Shown here: positions 7,866 to 15,921 of the stretch, piece after piece
Layout: the number at the start of each line of letters is the position of its first letter
Position numbering within the stretch: the first letter of the stretch is position 1
Source of the DNA: GCA-003244245 sp036494005
GTDB lineage: Bacteria; Actinomycetota; Actinomycetes; Mycobacteriales; Pseudonocardiaceae
Assembly (NCBI GenBank): GCA_036494005.1
Contig: DASXOV010000247.1
Location: forward strand, 1-38,985
Length of the DNA stretch: 38,985 bases
Direction of reading: 5' to 3'
Position numbers and translations under genes: made by a program
The notes under the pieces: model-generated
Seen by the model: the letters and a program-made list of their open reading frames with translations, nothing else
What the model was told of the DNA's origin: nothing
Databases searched by the model: none

Positions 7866-8195
7866 ATGGATGAGACAGACAGGGACTGGGCCGGGGATCA
7901 GGGGGAGACTGAACCGTGCCACTGGGTCCCAACGCCCGACGACCCGGTTCTCGTCGCACTGTTCGACGAGCCGGAAGAACAGGAGTGGCAGGAGCGGGCG
8001 CTGTGCGCCCAAACCGATCCCGAGGCGTTCTTCCCGGAGAAGGGTGGCTCGACCAGGGAAGCCAAGCGGATCTGCTTGGGGTGTGACGTCCGGGCCGAGT
8101 GCCTGGAGTACGCCCTGGCCCACGATGAGAGATTCGGCATCTGGGGCGGGCTCTCCGAGCGGGAGCGCCGCAAGCTCAAGCACAAGGCCGTCTGA
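7866..8195 (+). CDS. whiB: WhiB-family Fe-S transcriptional regulator (WhiB/WhmD type)
   Basis: 109 residues. Four cysteines (47, 70, 73, 79; pattern C-x22-CxxC-x5-C) hold a [4Fe-4S] cluster. They are followed by the turn GIWGG (91-95) and a basic tail ERERRKLKHKAV for DNA or sigma-factor contact. WhiB2/WhmD-type members control cell division and sporulation by acting with the principal sigma factor region 4 and WhiA. ATG 7866 is chosen because GAGGAGGCGG lies about 10 nt upstream and the family starts near here; the frame is open further upstream but without family similarity. Position next to fbiA-fbiB and the manB/manA block matches mycobacterial whiB2 (Rv3260c). Confidence 0.93.
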   Translation: MDETDRDWAGDQGETEPCHWVPTPDDPVLVALFDEPEEQEWQERALCAQTDPEAFFPEKGGSTREAKRICLGCDVRAECLEYALAHDERFGIWGGLSERERRKLKHKAV

Positions 8196-8203
8196 CGGCA
8201 GAT

Positions 8204-8256
8204 CGACCACCTAGGTTCAGTCGACCCCCTAGGTCCCTGTTGACTACCTAGGTTCT
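8204..8256. repeat. Three CCTAGG iterons behind whiB
   Basis: CCTAGG palindromes occur at 8210-8215, 8228-8233 and 8247-8252, spaced 18 and 19 bp. Each is preceded by GAC(C/T)(A/C) and followed by TTC or TCC, so the conserved unit is about GACCACCTAGGTTC. Spacing of nearly two helical turns would place a dimeric protein on one DNA face, so the set could be operators. It could equally be slippage-derived. Confidence 0.8.
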
Positions 8257-8340
8257 GGACCTTGGGTGTGCTGATCTGGCAGCCTCCGGAGGCACGCCCG
8301 GCTTTGCACGACGGCGTGAAGGCCTTACGGTGTGCGTCCC

Positions 8341-8397
8341 CACTAACGGACCACAGGTCCACCAACGGGCACAGGGTCCACCAACGGGCAGAGACAG
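8341..8397. repeat. 19-bp tandem repeat x3 before the 698-aa membrane gene
   Basis: Three contiguous 19-bp copies with the consensus CACCAACGGGCACAGGGTC (8341-8359, 8360-8378, 8379-8397). The outer copies diverge by several bases. The array ends just where the ribosome binding site AGGAGGGG (8396-8403) of the next gene begins. It lies within the 211-bp gap 8196-8406, which also holds the CCTAGG iterons. Confidence 0.85.
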
Positions 8398-8406
8398 GAG
8401 GGGTCG

Positions 8407-10503
8407 GTGTCGCGCTCACGCTCGACGGCGGCCACGGCCGGGTCGGAGGACCGTTCACGGCCGTCGCCGATACGCAGGCAGGCCGGCACTGTGGCGACGC
8501 AAGGGGCACCGCAGGGTCAGAACGGCCGGGCCGCGACGACGGTTGCCGGATTCGGCGTCCGGCTGTCCGGCATCCCCCGGTCTCCGGCGGTGATTCTGGT
8601 CGTCGCGACGGCGGTGCTCTCCCTGCTGGTGAACCGCACCAGGCTGGGACTGGACCTGTCCGGCGGGCGCCTGCTGCCACCGGACGGACTGGCCGACACC
8701 TGGGCGTCCTACCTGGCGGGCTGGCATCCGGTCGGGGGTGGCAGTGCTGCTCCGCCGCCTGCCGCGCTGGCGGTGCTCGGCCTGCTCGGTGCGCCGGTGG
8801 GCTCGCCCGCCGTCGCGGTGTCTCTGCTGCTGCTGGCCGCCATGCCGCTGGCGGCGCTGAGCGCGTACCTGGCCACCCGGGGACTGCCGGTCACCCGGGC
8901 CCGCCGCGCGTTGGCCGCTGCCGGGTACGCGGTGCTCCCGCCGGCCATCGCCGGAGTGGCACAGGGCCGGCTGGACGTGGTGCTGGCTTATGTACTGCTA
9001 CCGCTGGTGCTGGCCGGGACCACCGTGGTACTGCGCGGTGCGGCGGCGGGACGGACCGCGGGCTGGCTGTCCGTCGCGGCCGCCACCGCCCTTGGCCTTG
9101 CGGTGATCAGCGCATTCGCCCCGCTGCTGCACCTGCTGGTGCTGGTGGTGGTGCTGGTCGGGTTCGTCGTGATCCCGGCTCCGAAGGGCACGACGCTGCG
9201 TCGCGCGATCGGACTGTTCGCGGTGGTGCTGCTGCCGCTGGGGATGCTCATCCCGTGGCCCGCGGTGGTGGTTCAGCGTCCTTCGGTACTGCTGCACGGC
9301 GTGGGTGCGGTGGTACCCGAGCAGTCGCCCGGCTGGCTGCGGCTGCTCGCCCTCGATCCCGGTGGCGCGGGCGCCGCGCCATGGGTGGGCTTGATCGTGC
9401 TGCTGGCCGCGGCGATCGCGGTGATCACCCGCCCGGCCCGGACCATGCTGCCGGGGCTGGGCCTGGTGCTGCTCGGTGCCGTGGCGGCCGTGGTGCTGGT
9501 CCTGCTCCCGGTGCAGCCGCTGGCCGGTGGTGACCCTCGGCCGGGCTTCACCGGCGGCGCGCTGCTGTTCGCCGGATGTGGGTTGCTGTGGGTCGCTCTG
9601 CTGGCGGGCCGCGGTTCCGACGCGCCACCGCGGGATCTCGGCGCCCTGGGCAACGTGCTACCGGTGGTCCCGTGGCTCGGGGTGGGTGTGCTGGCTGTGA
9701 CGGCGACGCTGGTCGGTGCGGCCGGGCCGCTGACGGCGCGTGCCCCGGCCGGGCAGCCGGTACTGGCCGTCGCGCTCACCGGCGAACTGGCCCGGGAACA
9801 GACATCGGTGCTCGTCGTCGGTCGTGAGGGTGAGCCGGTGCGGCTGACCAGGGCACGGACCGCACGCTTCGGTGACGACGACATCGCTCCGCTGCGTGCC
9901 ACCACCGCCCGGCTGGACCGGGTGGCCGCCGCGCTGCGGGACGGCAAGGCAGGCGAGACCCCGGCGGCGATCGCCAACGTGGCCGCCACTGGCGTGCAGT
10001 TCATCGTGCTGCCCACCGCCGAGCAGGGCGCTGCGGCGCTGGCGGCGGCCGGTCCGCTGGCCCGCTCCGCTCCTCCCACCGCCGACGGCAGGCCGGTGCT
10101 GCGGGTGACCAGGCCGATTCCGGGTGCGGAGTTGCTGGGTCCCGCATTGGCCGAGCAGGCCCGCTCAGGTGCCGCCCCACCCATCGAGAAGGGTGTCACC
10201 GGGGTTCTGGTCGACGGCAGGCCGCCGTTGCTGGGCGTGCGGGTCGCGCCCGGTGCTGAGGGCCGCCTGCTGGTGATCGCGGCCAACGACGAGCCCGGCT
10301 GGCGGGTCAGCGTGGACGGCAAACCGGTGCCGGTGGTGCGCGGCTGGGCGCATCAGGTGTCGGTGCCGGTACCGGCTGGTTCGGCCGAAGTGCGGGTGGA
10401 CCGCCCGGAGATCGCCCGGACCGCCCTGCTGCTCGGTGAGGTGGCCGTGGTGCTGCTCGTCGTGGGAACCGCCCTACCCGCCTGGCGCCGTCGCGAGGAG
10501 TAA
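8407..10503 (+). CDS. Large multi-pass membrane protein with exported domain
   Basis: 698 residues. A charged, low-complexity N-terminus (1-~55) is followed by a membrane region with about eleven or twelve hydrophobic helices to about residue 440, beginning SPAVILVVATAVLSLLVN. Then come an extracytoplasmic domain (about 445-665) and a final membrane helix (VAVVLLVVGTALPAW) with a basic end. The phrase LGLDLSGGRLLPPDGLADTW and the overall shape resemble, from memory, the C-terminal half of large actinobacterial family-2 glycosyltransferases found beside whiB. No GT2 catalytic domain is present here. GTG 8407 follows AGGAGGGG by only 3 nt. A role in envelope polysaccharide export or assembly is a guess from context with the mannose-phosphate genes. 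Confidence 0.72.
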   Translation: MSRSRSTAATAGSEDRSRPSPIRRQAGTVATQGAPQGQNGRAATTVAGFGVRLSGIPRSPAVILVVATAVLSLLVNRTRLGLDLSGGRLLPPDGLADTWASYLAGWHPVGGGSAAPPPAALAVLGLLGAPVGSPAVAVSLLLLAAMPLAALSAYLATRGLPVTRARRALAAAGYAVLPPAIAGVAQGRLDVVLAYVLLPLVLAGTTVVLRGAAAGRTAGWLSVAAATALGLAVISAFAPLLHLLVLVVVLVGFVVIPAPKGTTLRRAIGLFAVVLLPLGMLIPWPAVVVQRPSVLLHGVGAVVPEQSPGWLRLLALDPGGAGAAPWVGLIVLLAAAIAVITRPARTMLPGLGLVLLGAVAAVVLVLLPVQPLAGGDPRPGFTGGALLFAGCGLLWVALLAGRGSDAPPRDLGALGNVLPVVPWLGVGVLAVTATLVGAAGPLTARAPAGQPVLAVALTGELAREQTSVLVVGREGEPVRLTRARTARFGDDDIAPLRATTARLDRVAAALRDGKAGETPAAIANVAATGVQFIVLPTAEQGAAALAAAGPLARSAPPTADGRPVLRVTRPIPGAELLGPALAEQARSGAAPPIEKGVTGVLVDGRPPLLGVRVAPGAEGRLLVIAANDEPGWRVSVDGKPVPVVRGWAHQVSVPVPAGSAEVRVDRPEIARTALLLGEVAVVLLVVGTALPAWRRREE

Positions 10504-10513
10504 CCCCACCCGC

Positions 10514-10584
10514 GTGTCAGGCCCTGGTGCCCGGTGTGTCAGGCGCCCATGCACGGTGTGTCAGGCGCCCATGCTCGGTGGGGT
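10514..10584. repeat. 22-bp gene-end tandem repeat, site A
   Basis: Units begin GTGTC at 10514, 10536 and 10558, exactly 22 bp apart, each ending in CGGT. A diverged fourth (GGGTC) begins at 10580 and overlaps the stop codon of the convergent metallopeptidase gene. The second and third units differ at one base. The array fills the space between two convergent stops (10503 and 10584). Confidence 0.9.
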
Positions 10585-11072
10585 CAGCTCCTGGGGTCGG
10601 TGGGGCCGTCGATGGTGTCCGGGTCCACCCCCAGATAGCTGGCGATCTGCTCGACGAGCACTTCGTGCACCAGGTCGGCGAGGTCGCCGCTGTCCTGAGC
10701 CCGGGTTTCCAGCGGACGGCGGTAGAGCACGATCCGCGCCCTGGTGGGCAGTCCGGCACGGTCCACTCCGACCGGCACCAGACGCGACAGCGGGATCTTG
10801 CCGTCCTCCACCACCTCGTTGCCCCAGGTCACCGTGGCGGGATCACAATCAGTGATCTCCGGCACCTCGTCGACCGCCACATCGAGCTGTTCGAGTTCCT
10901 CGTGCCAGCGCTCATCGATCGGCTCCAGCGCCTCGAGGACGATCGCGTCGAACCGCTCCGAGCGGCTGCGCGACGCGGGAAGCGTGGCCGGGAACAGCTG
11001 CCCACGCACCCCGCGGCCACGCCGGTCCCGGCGTCTGCGAGGGCGGGTGCGGGCCGATCGGGTGGCTGTCAT
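10584..11072 (-). CDS. Metallopeptidase-like (zincin) family protein, Rv3259-like
   Basis: 162 residues. The N-terminal 40 are very Arg-rich (RRRRDRRGRG), then a compact domain: FDAIVLEALEPIDERW, VTWGNEVVEDG, ARIVLYRRPLE and the C-terminal VHEVLVEQIASYLGVDP. The last segment sits where the family has a zincin HExxH motif. Here His136-Glu137 is kept but the second His is missing (HEVLVEQ), so proteolytic activity is doubtful. The length and position between the whiB-linked membrane gene and DUF3499 match mycobacterial Rv3259, whose function is unknown. The start ATG 11070-11072 is divergent from DUF3499. Confidence 0.82.
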   Translation of the reverse strand: MTATRSARTRPRRRRDRRGRGVRGQLFPATLPASRSRSERFDAIVLEALEPIDERWHEELEQLDVAVDEVPEITDCDPATVTWGNEVVEDGKIPLSRLVPVGVDRAGLPTRARIVLYRRPLETRAQDSGDLADLVHEVLVEQIASYLGVDPDTIDGPTDPRS

Positions 11073-11212
11073 GACCGCCGAGGTGCTCCTTCCCGCGGAT
11101 TCCCGCGGACGCGGTGTCGGTGAGCGTCGAGACTACGCCCGCGGGCACTCCACTCGTGCCGGTCCTGCGCGCCTGCTACCGGCCCGCCCGGCCACGCGCT
11201 AAGGTCCCCGCC

Positions 11213-11578
11213 GTGCGCAGCGTGCGGCGATGCTCGAGGACTGGGTGCATCAACCCGGCGGTCGCGACGCTCACGTTCGTCTATGCGGACTCCACGGCTG
11301 TGGTAGGGCCGCTGGCTACTTACAGCGAGCCGCATTCCTACGACCTGTGTGAGCAGCACGCGCTGCGGCTGACCGCACCGCGCGGTTGGGACGTGGTTCG
11401 TCACGAGGGCGAGTTCGCCGAACCGGAGCCCTCCGTGGACGACCTCACCGCGTTGGCCGAGGCGGTACGGGAGGCGGGCCGGGCTGACCGCCCCATCGAC
11501 GCGGTTCTCGCTGGTCCGGTGACTGACAGTGGCCGCAGAGGTCACCTGCGGGTGCTGCCCAACCCGATCGACGGCTAA
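11213..11578 (+). CDS. DUF3499 family protein (Rv3258c-like)
   Basis: 121 residues of unknown function, a family restricted to Actinobacteria. Motifs: MRSVRRCSRTGCINPAVATL, VYADSTAVVGPLATY and SYDLCEQHALRLTAPRGW. Cys7, Cys12, Cys46 and His49 look like a zinc site. GTG 11213 is chosen because relatives start MRSVRRCSRTGC; a GTG at 11114 would add 33 residues without similarity. The gap from 11579 to 11724 holds a short tandem repeat and no gene. Confidence 0.88.
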   Translation: MRSVRRCSRTGCINPAVATLTFVYADSTAVVGPLATYSEPHSYDLCEQHALRLTAPRGWDVVRHEGEFAEPEPSVDDLTALAEAVREAGRADRPIDAVLAGPVTDSGRRGHLRVLPNPIDG

Positions 11579-11660
11579 GGCCCCGGCCCGCGTTGGCAAC
11601 CGGTTCAGCGCGGATCCCGCGATCGACCTGGCGCGGATAGGCTCGGCTGGCGCCGTCCGC

Positions 11661-11699
11661 TGGATTCGACCCAGTTGGATTCGACCCAGTGGATTCAGG
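11661..11699. repeat. 15-bp direct repeat upstream of pmmA
   Basis: Two perfect copies of TGGATTCGACCCAGT (11661-11675, 11676-11690) are followed by a partial third, GGATTCAGG. The array lies 26-64 bp ahead of the pmmA start, inside its leader or promoter, so copy number could affect expression. Confidence 0.85.
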
Positions 11700-11724
11700 G
11701 GCCAGAGCCGGCGAAGGGAGAGCA

Positions 11725-13113
11725 GTGCCAGACCTGTCCGCGATCGTGAAGGCCTACGACATCCGGGGTGTCGTCGGCGAGCAACTCGACCCAGGCGTGG
11801 TGCGTGACATCGGAGCCGCCTTCGCCGAGCTCGTCAGCCCGGACGGCGCGGCGGCGGTCGCCGTCGGATACGACATGCGGGACTCCTCACCGGGCCTGGC
11901 GGACGCCTTCGCCGAGGGCGTGACCGGCCGGGGCCTCGATGTCATCTCGATCGGCCTGGCCAGCACCGACATGCTCTACTTCGCGTCCGGGCGGCTGGGG
12001 CTGCCCGGCGCGATGTTCACGGCGAGCCACAACCCCGCCCGATACAACGGCATCAAACTCTGCCGCTCGGGCGCCGCGCCGGTGGGCCAGGACAGCGGGC
12101 TGGAGACGATCAGGGCGGCCGTGGAGCGGGGCATCGAGCCGGGGACCGGTGGGGGCGACGTCGCCGAGCGGGACATGCGTGCCGACTACGCCGAGTATCT
12201 GCGTTCGCTGGTGGATCTGTCCGGGATCCGGCGGTTGCGGGTGGTGGTGGACGCGGGCAACGGGATGGGTGGCTACACCGTTCCTGCGGTGTTCGAGGGC
12301 TTGCCGCTGGATCTCACGCCGCTGTACTTCGAGCTGGACGGCACCTTCCCGAACCACGAGGCCAACCCCCTCGACCCGGCCAATCTGGTCGATTTGCAGG
12401 CCGCGGTGCGCGAGCACGGTGCCGATCTGGGTCTGGCCTTCGACGGTGACGCCGACCGATGCTTCGTGGTCGACGAGCGCGGCGAGCCGGTGCGCCCCAG
12501 TGCCATCACCGCGCTGGTCGCGTGCCGGGAGCTGGCGAAGGAGCCCGGCGCTGCGGTGATCTACAACCTGATCACCTCGCAGGCCGTGCCGGAGATCGTT
12601 GCCGAGCTCGGCGGGCGTCCGATCCGCAGCCGGGTCGGGCATTCGTTCATCAAACAGACGATGGCCGAGACCGGCGCGATCTTCGGCGGCGAGCATTCCG
12701 CGCACTACTACTTCCGTGACTTCTGGCGGGCGGATTCCGGCATGCTCGCCGCGTTGCACGTGCTCGCCGCCCTGGGACAGCAGGAGCACCCGTTGTCGGA
12801 GTTGATGGCCAGGTTCAGCCGGTATGCGGCCTCTGGGGAGATCAACTCCACGGTGGCGGACCAGCGGGGCAGGATGGACGCCGTGCGGGACCACTTCGCG
12901 CGGCGCACCGGGGCCGAGTTCGACGAGCTGGACGGGCTCACGGTCCGCTTGCCGGACGGGTCATGGTTCAACCTGCGGCCTTCGAACACCGAGCCGCTGC
13001 TGCGTCTCAACATCGAGGCTCGCGACACTCCGGCGGTCGAAGCGTTGCGCGACGAGGTGCTGGCTCTGGTTCGCGAGGTTGGTAGCTCTTCAAGGACTGC
13101 CACGGGCGTGTGA
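11725..13113 (+). CDS. manB: Phosphomannomutase/phosphoglucomutase (ManB/PmmA)
   Basis: 462 residues. It interconverts mannose-6-P and mannose-1-P (often also glucose phosphates) in the cytoplasm, feeding GDP-mannose for mannosylated lipids and glycoproteins. The phosphoserine loop TASHNPARYNGIK has Ser101; the Mg2+ loop DGDADR is at 240-245; the sugar-binding loop GGEHSAHYYF is at 321-330; the phosphate-binding loop RPSNTEPLLRLNIEA is near the C-terminus. GTG 11725 follows GGGAG and gives the family start MPDLSAIVKAYDIRG; an earlier ATG at 11689 would add 12 residues. It heads a plus-strand run with the Trm112-like, SIS/TobH-like and manA genes, as in the Rv3257c-Rv3255c block. Confidence 0.95.
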   Translation: MPDLSAIVKAYDIRGVVGEQLDPGVVRDIGAAFAELVSPDGAAAVAVGYDMRDSSPGLADAFAEGVTGRGLDVISIGLASTDMLYFASGRLGLPGAMFTASHNPARYNGIKLCRSGAAPVGQDSGLETIRAAVERGIEPGTGGGDVAERDMRADYAEYLRSLVDLSGIRRLRVVVDAGNGMGGYTVPAVFEGLPLDLTPLYFELDGTFPNHEANPLDPANLVDLQAAVREHGADLGLAFDGDADRCFVVDERGEPVRPSAITALVACRELAKEPGAAVIYNLITSQAVPEIVAELGGRPIRSRVGHSFIKQTMAETGAIFGGEHSAHYYFRDFWRADSGMLAALHVLAALGQQEHPLSELMARFSRYAASGEINSTVADQRGRMDAVRDHFARRTGAEFDELDGLTVRLPDGSWFNLRPSNTEPLLRLNIEARDTPAVEALRDEVLALVREVGSSSRTATGV

Positions 13114-13158
13114 GGTGCTCTTCAAGAGTCACTAACCAGGGGGTGGAGGAGGACGACG

Positions 13159-13407
13159 ATGGCTGTGCAGTTGGATCCGCAGCTGATGGAGATCCTGGCG
13201 TGCCCCTGCCCGGCGCACGCCGAGTTACGGATCGGCACTGCGGCGGATCCGCGGGCCGACGCGTTGACCTGTGCGTCGTGTGGGCGCAGTTTCCCGGTCA
13301 CCGACGGCATCCCGGTCCTGCTGCTCGACGAGGCGTTACCCGGAGCCGGACTCACTGCGGGCACGCCGGGTGACGGTTCGGACAGCGGGAGCGGTGGACC
13401 GGGGTGA
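13159..13407 (+). CDS. Trm112-like zinc-ribbon protein
   Basis: 82 residues with a Trm112/UPF0434 zinc ribbon: LMEILACPCPAHAEL, then TCASCGRSFPVTDGIPVLL. The CPCPAH and CASC pairs form the probable zinc site. The acidic Gly/Ser-rich tail (DGSDSGSGGPG) is unstructured. In eukaryotes Trm112 activates methyltransferases; the bacterial role is less clear. ATG 13159 follows GGAGGAGG. The stop overlaps the next start by GTGA, so it is translationally coupled to the SIS/TobH-like gene. Confidence 0.88.
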   Translation: MAVQLDPQLMEILACPCPAHAELRIGTAADPRADALTCASCGRSFPVTDGIPVLLLDEALPGAGLTAGTPGDGSDSGSGGPG

Positions 13408-14558
13408 CGGTGATGGCAGGTGACGTTCCTCGCCGGGTTTTCGACGACGCGCTGCTCGACGACCCGGGGCGGCTGGAGGCCACCGACGCCGGTGGCCTGT
13501 TACGGGCCGCGGCCACCGCGGGTGCCCAGGTGCGCTCCACCGCGGCCGCAGCCCAGGAACAGGGCCTGGGACGGCTGGCCGGGCAGCGTCCCCGGGCGCT
13601 GGTCTTCCTGACCCGGCCGGGAGCCGCCCCCGCGGCGGCTCCTCTGCTGGTCGCGCTGCTCGGGCCGTCCTGCCCGGTGCCCGTGGTCCTGGCGCAGTCG
13701 GTGCCGATGTGGGTGGGAGCACTGGACATCGTGCTGGCCAACACCGCTGACCCCGGCGACCCCGAACTCGCCGAGGGCATCGATCGCGCGGTCCGCCGAG
13801 GCGCGCAGGTGGTGCTCACCGCACCGGCCGAAGGCCCGGTGGCCGCCGCTGCGGCGGGCCGATCGGTGATGCTCGTGCCCCGCATCGAGGTGCCGCCCGG
13901 GCTGGCGCTGCCCCGCACGCTGACCGCGGGCTTGTTGTTGCTGGACACCCTGGATCTGCTCGCCACCGACCCCGAGGCGCTGGCCGGTGAGCTCGACCGG
14001 GAGGCTGAGCGTGACCACTTCGCCCACGAGTCCTTCGTCAACCCCGCCAAGTCGCTGACGCTGCGGCTGGCCGGGCGCACTCCGCTGCTGTGGGGTACCG
14101 ACCCGGTCACGACCGCCGTGGCCGGGCATGCCGCGGGTGCGCTCGCCGCGCACGCCGGGGTGGTGGCGCATGCCGCGGGATTCCACGAGGCAACGGCGCT
14201 ACCCGCGTTGTGGCAGGAGGCCGGCGCCGGCGGCCGGGGTGACGTTTTTCACGATCCGTTCGAGGACCCTGCGCCGAGTGGTGACATGCCGCCGGTACGA
14301 ACGGTGATGCTCGGGGTGCAGTCCGACAGTGATGTCGAACTCTCGGCGGCCAAGGCGGCCCTGCCCGACGCCGACGTGGTGACCGCCGACGAGGAGCTGA
14401 TGGTGCGCGCAGGTGAAGTTGGCTCCGTGGCCTGCTCTGCCGCAGTGCTGGCCTTGCGGTTCGATCTCGCCGCGTTGTACCTGGGACTGGGCCGGGGAGT
14501 GCTCGGCGGACCGGGTTGGGTCGGGTCCACCGGGCCGGCCGGGCTGGCCGGCGAATGA
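13404..14558 (+). CDS. SIS/TobH-like phosphosugar-binding protein (Rv3256c-like)
   Basis: 384 residues if GTG 13404 (overlapping the previous stop) is used; ATG 13413 is an equally possible start. An Ala-rich protein resembling the TobH/Rv3256c family, which has the fold of sugar-phosphate isomerases with SIS-type halves. Visible segments: RRVFDDALLDDPGRLEATD, a first nucleotide-like half with LVFLTRPGAAPAAAP and PVPVVLAQSVPMWVGALDIV, SFVNPAKSLTLRLAGRTPLLW and FDLAALYLGLG at the end. Its position between manB and manA suggests a role in mannose or fructose phosphate handling, but no reaction is established to my knowledge. Confidence 0.8.
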   Translation: MTVMAGDVPRRVFDDALLDDPGRLEATDAGGLLRAAATAGAQVRSTAAAAQEQGLGRLAGQRPRALVFLTRPGAAPAAAPLLVALLGPSCPVPVVLAQSVPMWVGALDIVLANTADPGDPELAEGIDRAVRRGAQVVLTAPAEGPVAAAAAGRSVMLVPRIEVPPGLALPRTLTAGLLLLDTLDLLATDPEALAGELDREAERDHFAHESFVNPAKSLTLRLAGRTPLLWGTDPVTTAVAGHAAGALAAHAGVVAHAAGFHEATALPALWQEAGAGGRGDVFHDPFEDPAPSGDMPPVRTVMLGVQSDSDVELSAAKAALPDADVVTADEELMVRAGEVGSVACSAAVLALRFDLAALYLGLGRGVLGGPGWVGSTGPAGLAGE

Positions 14559-14587
14559 GCGGTCAGCCGCGAGCCGAGGGAGGGGTT

Positions 14588-15871
14588 GTGGAGTTGTTGC
14601 GCAACGTAGTCCGGCCCTACGCCTGGGGTTCCCGGACCGCGATCGCGGAGCTACTGGGTGCCCCGGTGCCCGCCCCGCACCCGCAGGCGGAGCTGTGGCT
14701 CGGCGCCCATCCCGCCGACCCCTCGGTTCTGCTGCACGCCGACGGGGCCCAGACCTCGCTGCTGGAGGCGCTGCACTCCGACCCGGACCGCCATCTCGGC
14801 CTGCGCTGCGCCCAGCACTGGGGCAAGCGACTGCCCTTCCTGCTCAAGGTGCTCGCCGCGGAGGAGCCGCTGAGCCTGCAGGCCCACCCGTCCGCGGAGC
14901 AGGCCGCGGAGGGGTTCGCTAGGGAGGAGGCCCGCGGGATCCCCCGGGATGCCCCGGAACGCAACTACCCCGACCCCGGTCACAAGCCGGAGCTGATCTG
15001 CGCGCTCACCGAGCTGCACGCGCTGGTCGGTTTCCGTAACCCGTTGCGCACTGTCGAACTGCTCGCCGCCCTGGACGCGGCACCGCTGGAGCCCTACCGC
15101 GAGCTGCTCGCCGCCGCGCCGGACGCGAACGGGCTGCGCACCCTGTTCACCACCTGGATCACGTTGCCCCAGCCCGCGGTGCAGGCCCTGCTCCCGCCCA
15201 CCCTGGAGGCGTGTATCGCTCTGCTGCGCCGCAACGGGTGTGGCACTGCACAGTTCACCTGCGGTGACGACTTCCGGGTGGTGGCCCAGGAGGTGCTCGC
15301 GCTGGCGGAGGCGCATCCGGGGGACGTGGGTGTGCTGGCCGCGCTGCTGCTCAACCACATCGTGCTGGGGCCGGGAGAGGCACTCTATCTGCCTGCGGGC
15401 AACCTGCACACCTATCTGCGGGGCACCGGCGTGGAGATCATGGCCAACTCCGACAACGTGCTCCGCGGCGGGCTGACCGCCAAGCACGTGGACGTCCCCG
15501 AGCTGCTGCGGGTGCTGGACTTCTCGCACGGCGGGTTGACGGTGCAGCGCGGCGAGCCGGTCGGTCCGCACGAGATCGCCTACCGGACGCCGGCCGAGGA
15601 GTTCCAGCTGACCCGCCTGGAATGGACGCGGGGCGAGACGACCCCGGTGTTGCTGCACAGCCGATGGCCGCAGATCCTGCTGTGCACCCAGGGTTCGGCG
15701 GAACTCCGGCCCCGCACGGGGCCCAGCGTCACCGTGCACCGAGGGACGTCGGTGTGGCTGGCCGCCGCGGATCCCGATGTACTGATCTGTCCCAGGTCCC
15801 TGCCGCTGCAGCTGTTCCGGGCGATGCCCGGACTCGCGTCTGAGGACCGAGGTGATATGCCCGACTTGTAG
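14588..15871 (+). CDS. manA: Mannose-6-phosphate isomerase, class I (ManA)
   Basis: 427 residues of the cupin-type zinc enzyme that interconverts fructose-6-P and mannose-6-P. Zinc-ligand motifs are QAHPSAEQA (Gln98, His100), GHKPELICAL (Glu135) and the later LYLPAGNLHTYLRGTGVEIM; SDNVLRGGLTAKHVDVPELL closes the active site. GTG 14588 is chosen because GAGGGAGGGG lies just upstream and the family begins MELLRNVVRPYAWGS; an ATG at 14555 overlapping the previous stop would add 11 residues. With manB it links central sugar phosphates to mannose-1-P. Confidence 0.94.
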   Translation: MELLRNVVRPYAWGSRTAIAELLGAPVPAPHPQAELWLGAHPADPSVLLHADGAQTSLLEALHSDPDRHLGLRCAQHWGKRLPFLLKVLAAEEPLSLQAHPSAEQAAEGFAREEARGIPRDAPERNYPDPGHKPELICALTELHALVGFRNPLRTVELLAALDAAPLEPYRELLAAAPDANGLRTLFTTWITLPQPAVQALLPPTLEACIALLRRNGCGTAQFTCGDDFRVVAQEVLALAEAHPGDVGVLAALLLNHIVLGPGEALYLPAGNLHTYLRGTGVEIMANSDNVLRGGLTAKHVDVPELLRVLDFSHGGLTVQRGEPVGPHEIAYRTPAEEFQLTRLEWTRGETTPVLLHSRWPQILLCTQGSAELRPRTGPSVTVHRGTSVWLAAADPDVLICPRSLPLQLFRAMPGLASEDRGDMPDL

Positions 15872-15921
15872 GCTCCCGTCCGGGTGAGATCGCCGGTGCT
15901 GTCTGTGCGAAGGAGATCGGC

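Noticed and set aside
8282..8293. GCCTCCGGAGGC as a terminator for whiB
   Set aside because: It is a perfect palindrome with no loop bases and no following T run, so it would not form a normal terminator hairpin.
10514..10584. CRISPR-like array
   Set aside because: The units are directly contiguous with no spacers, at most four copies, and no cas genes are present.
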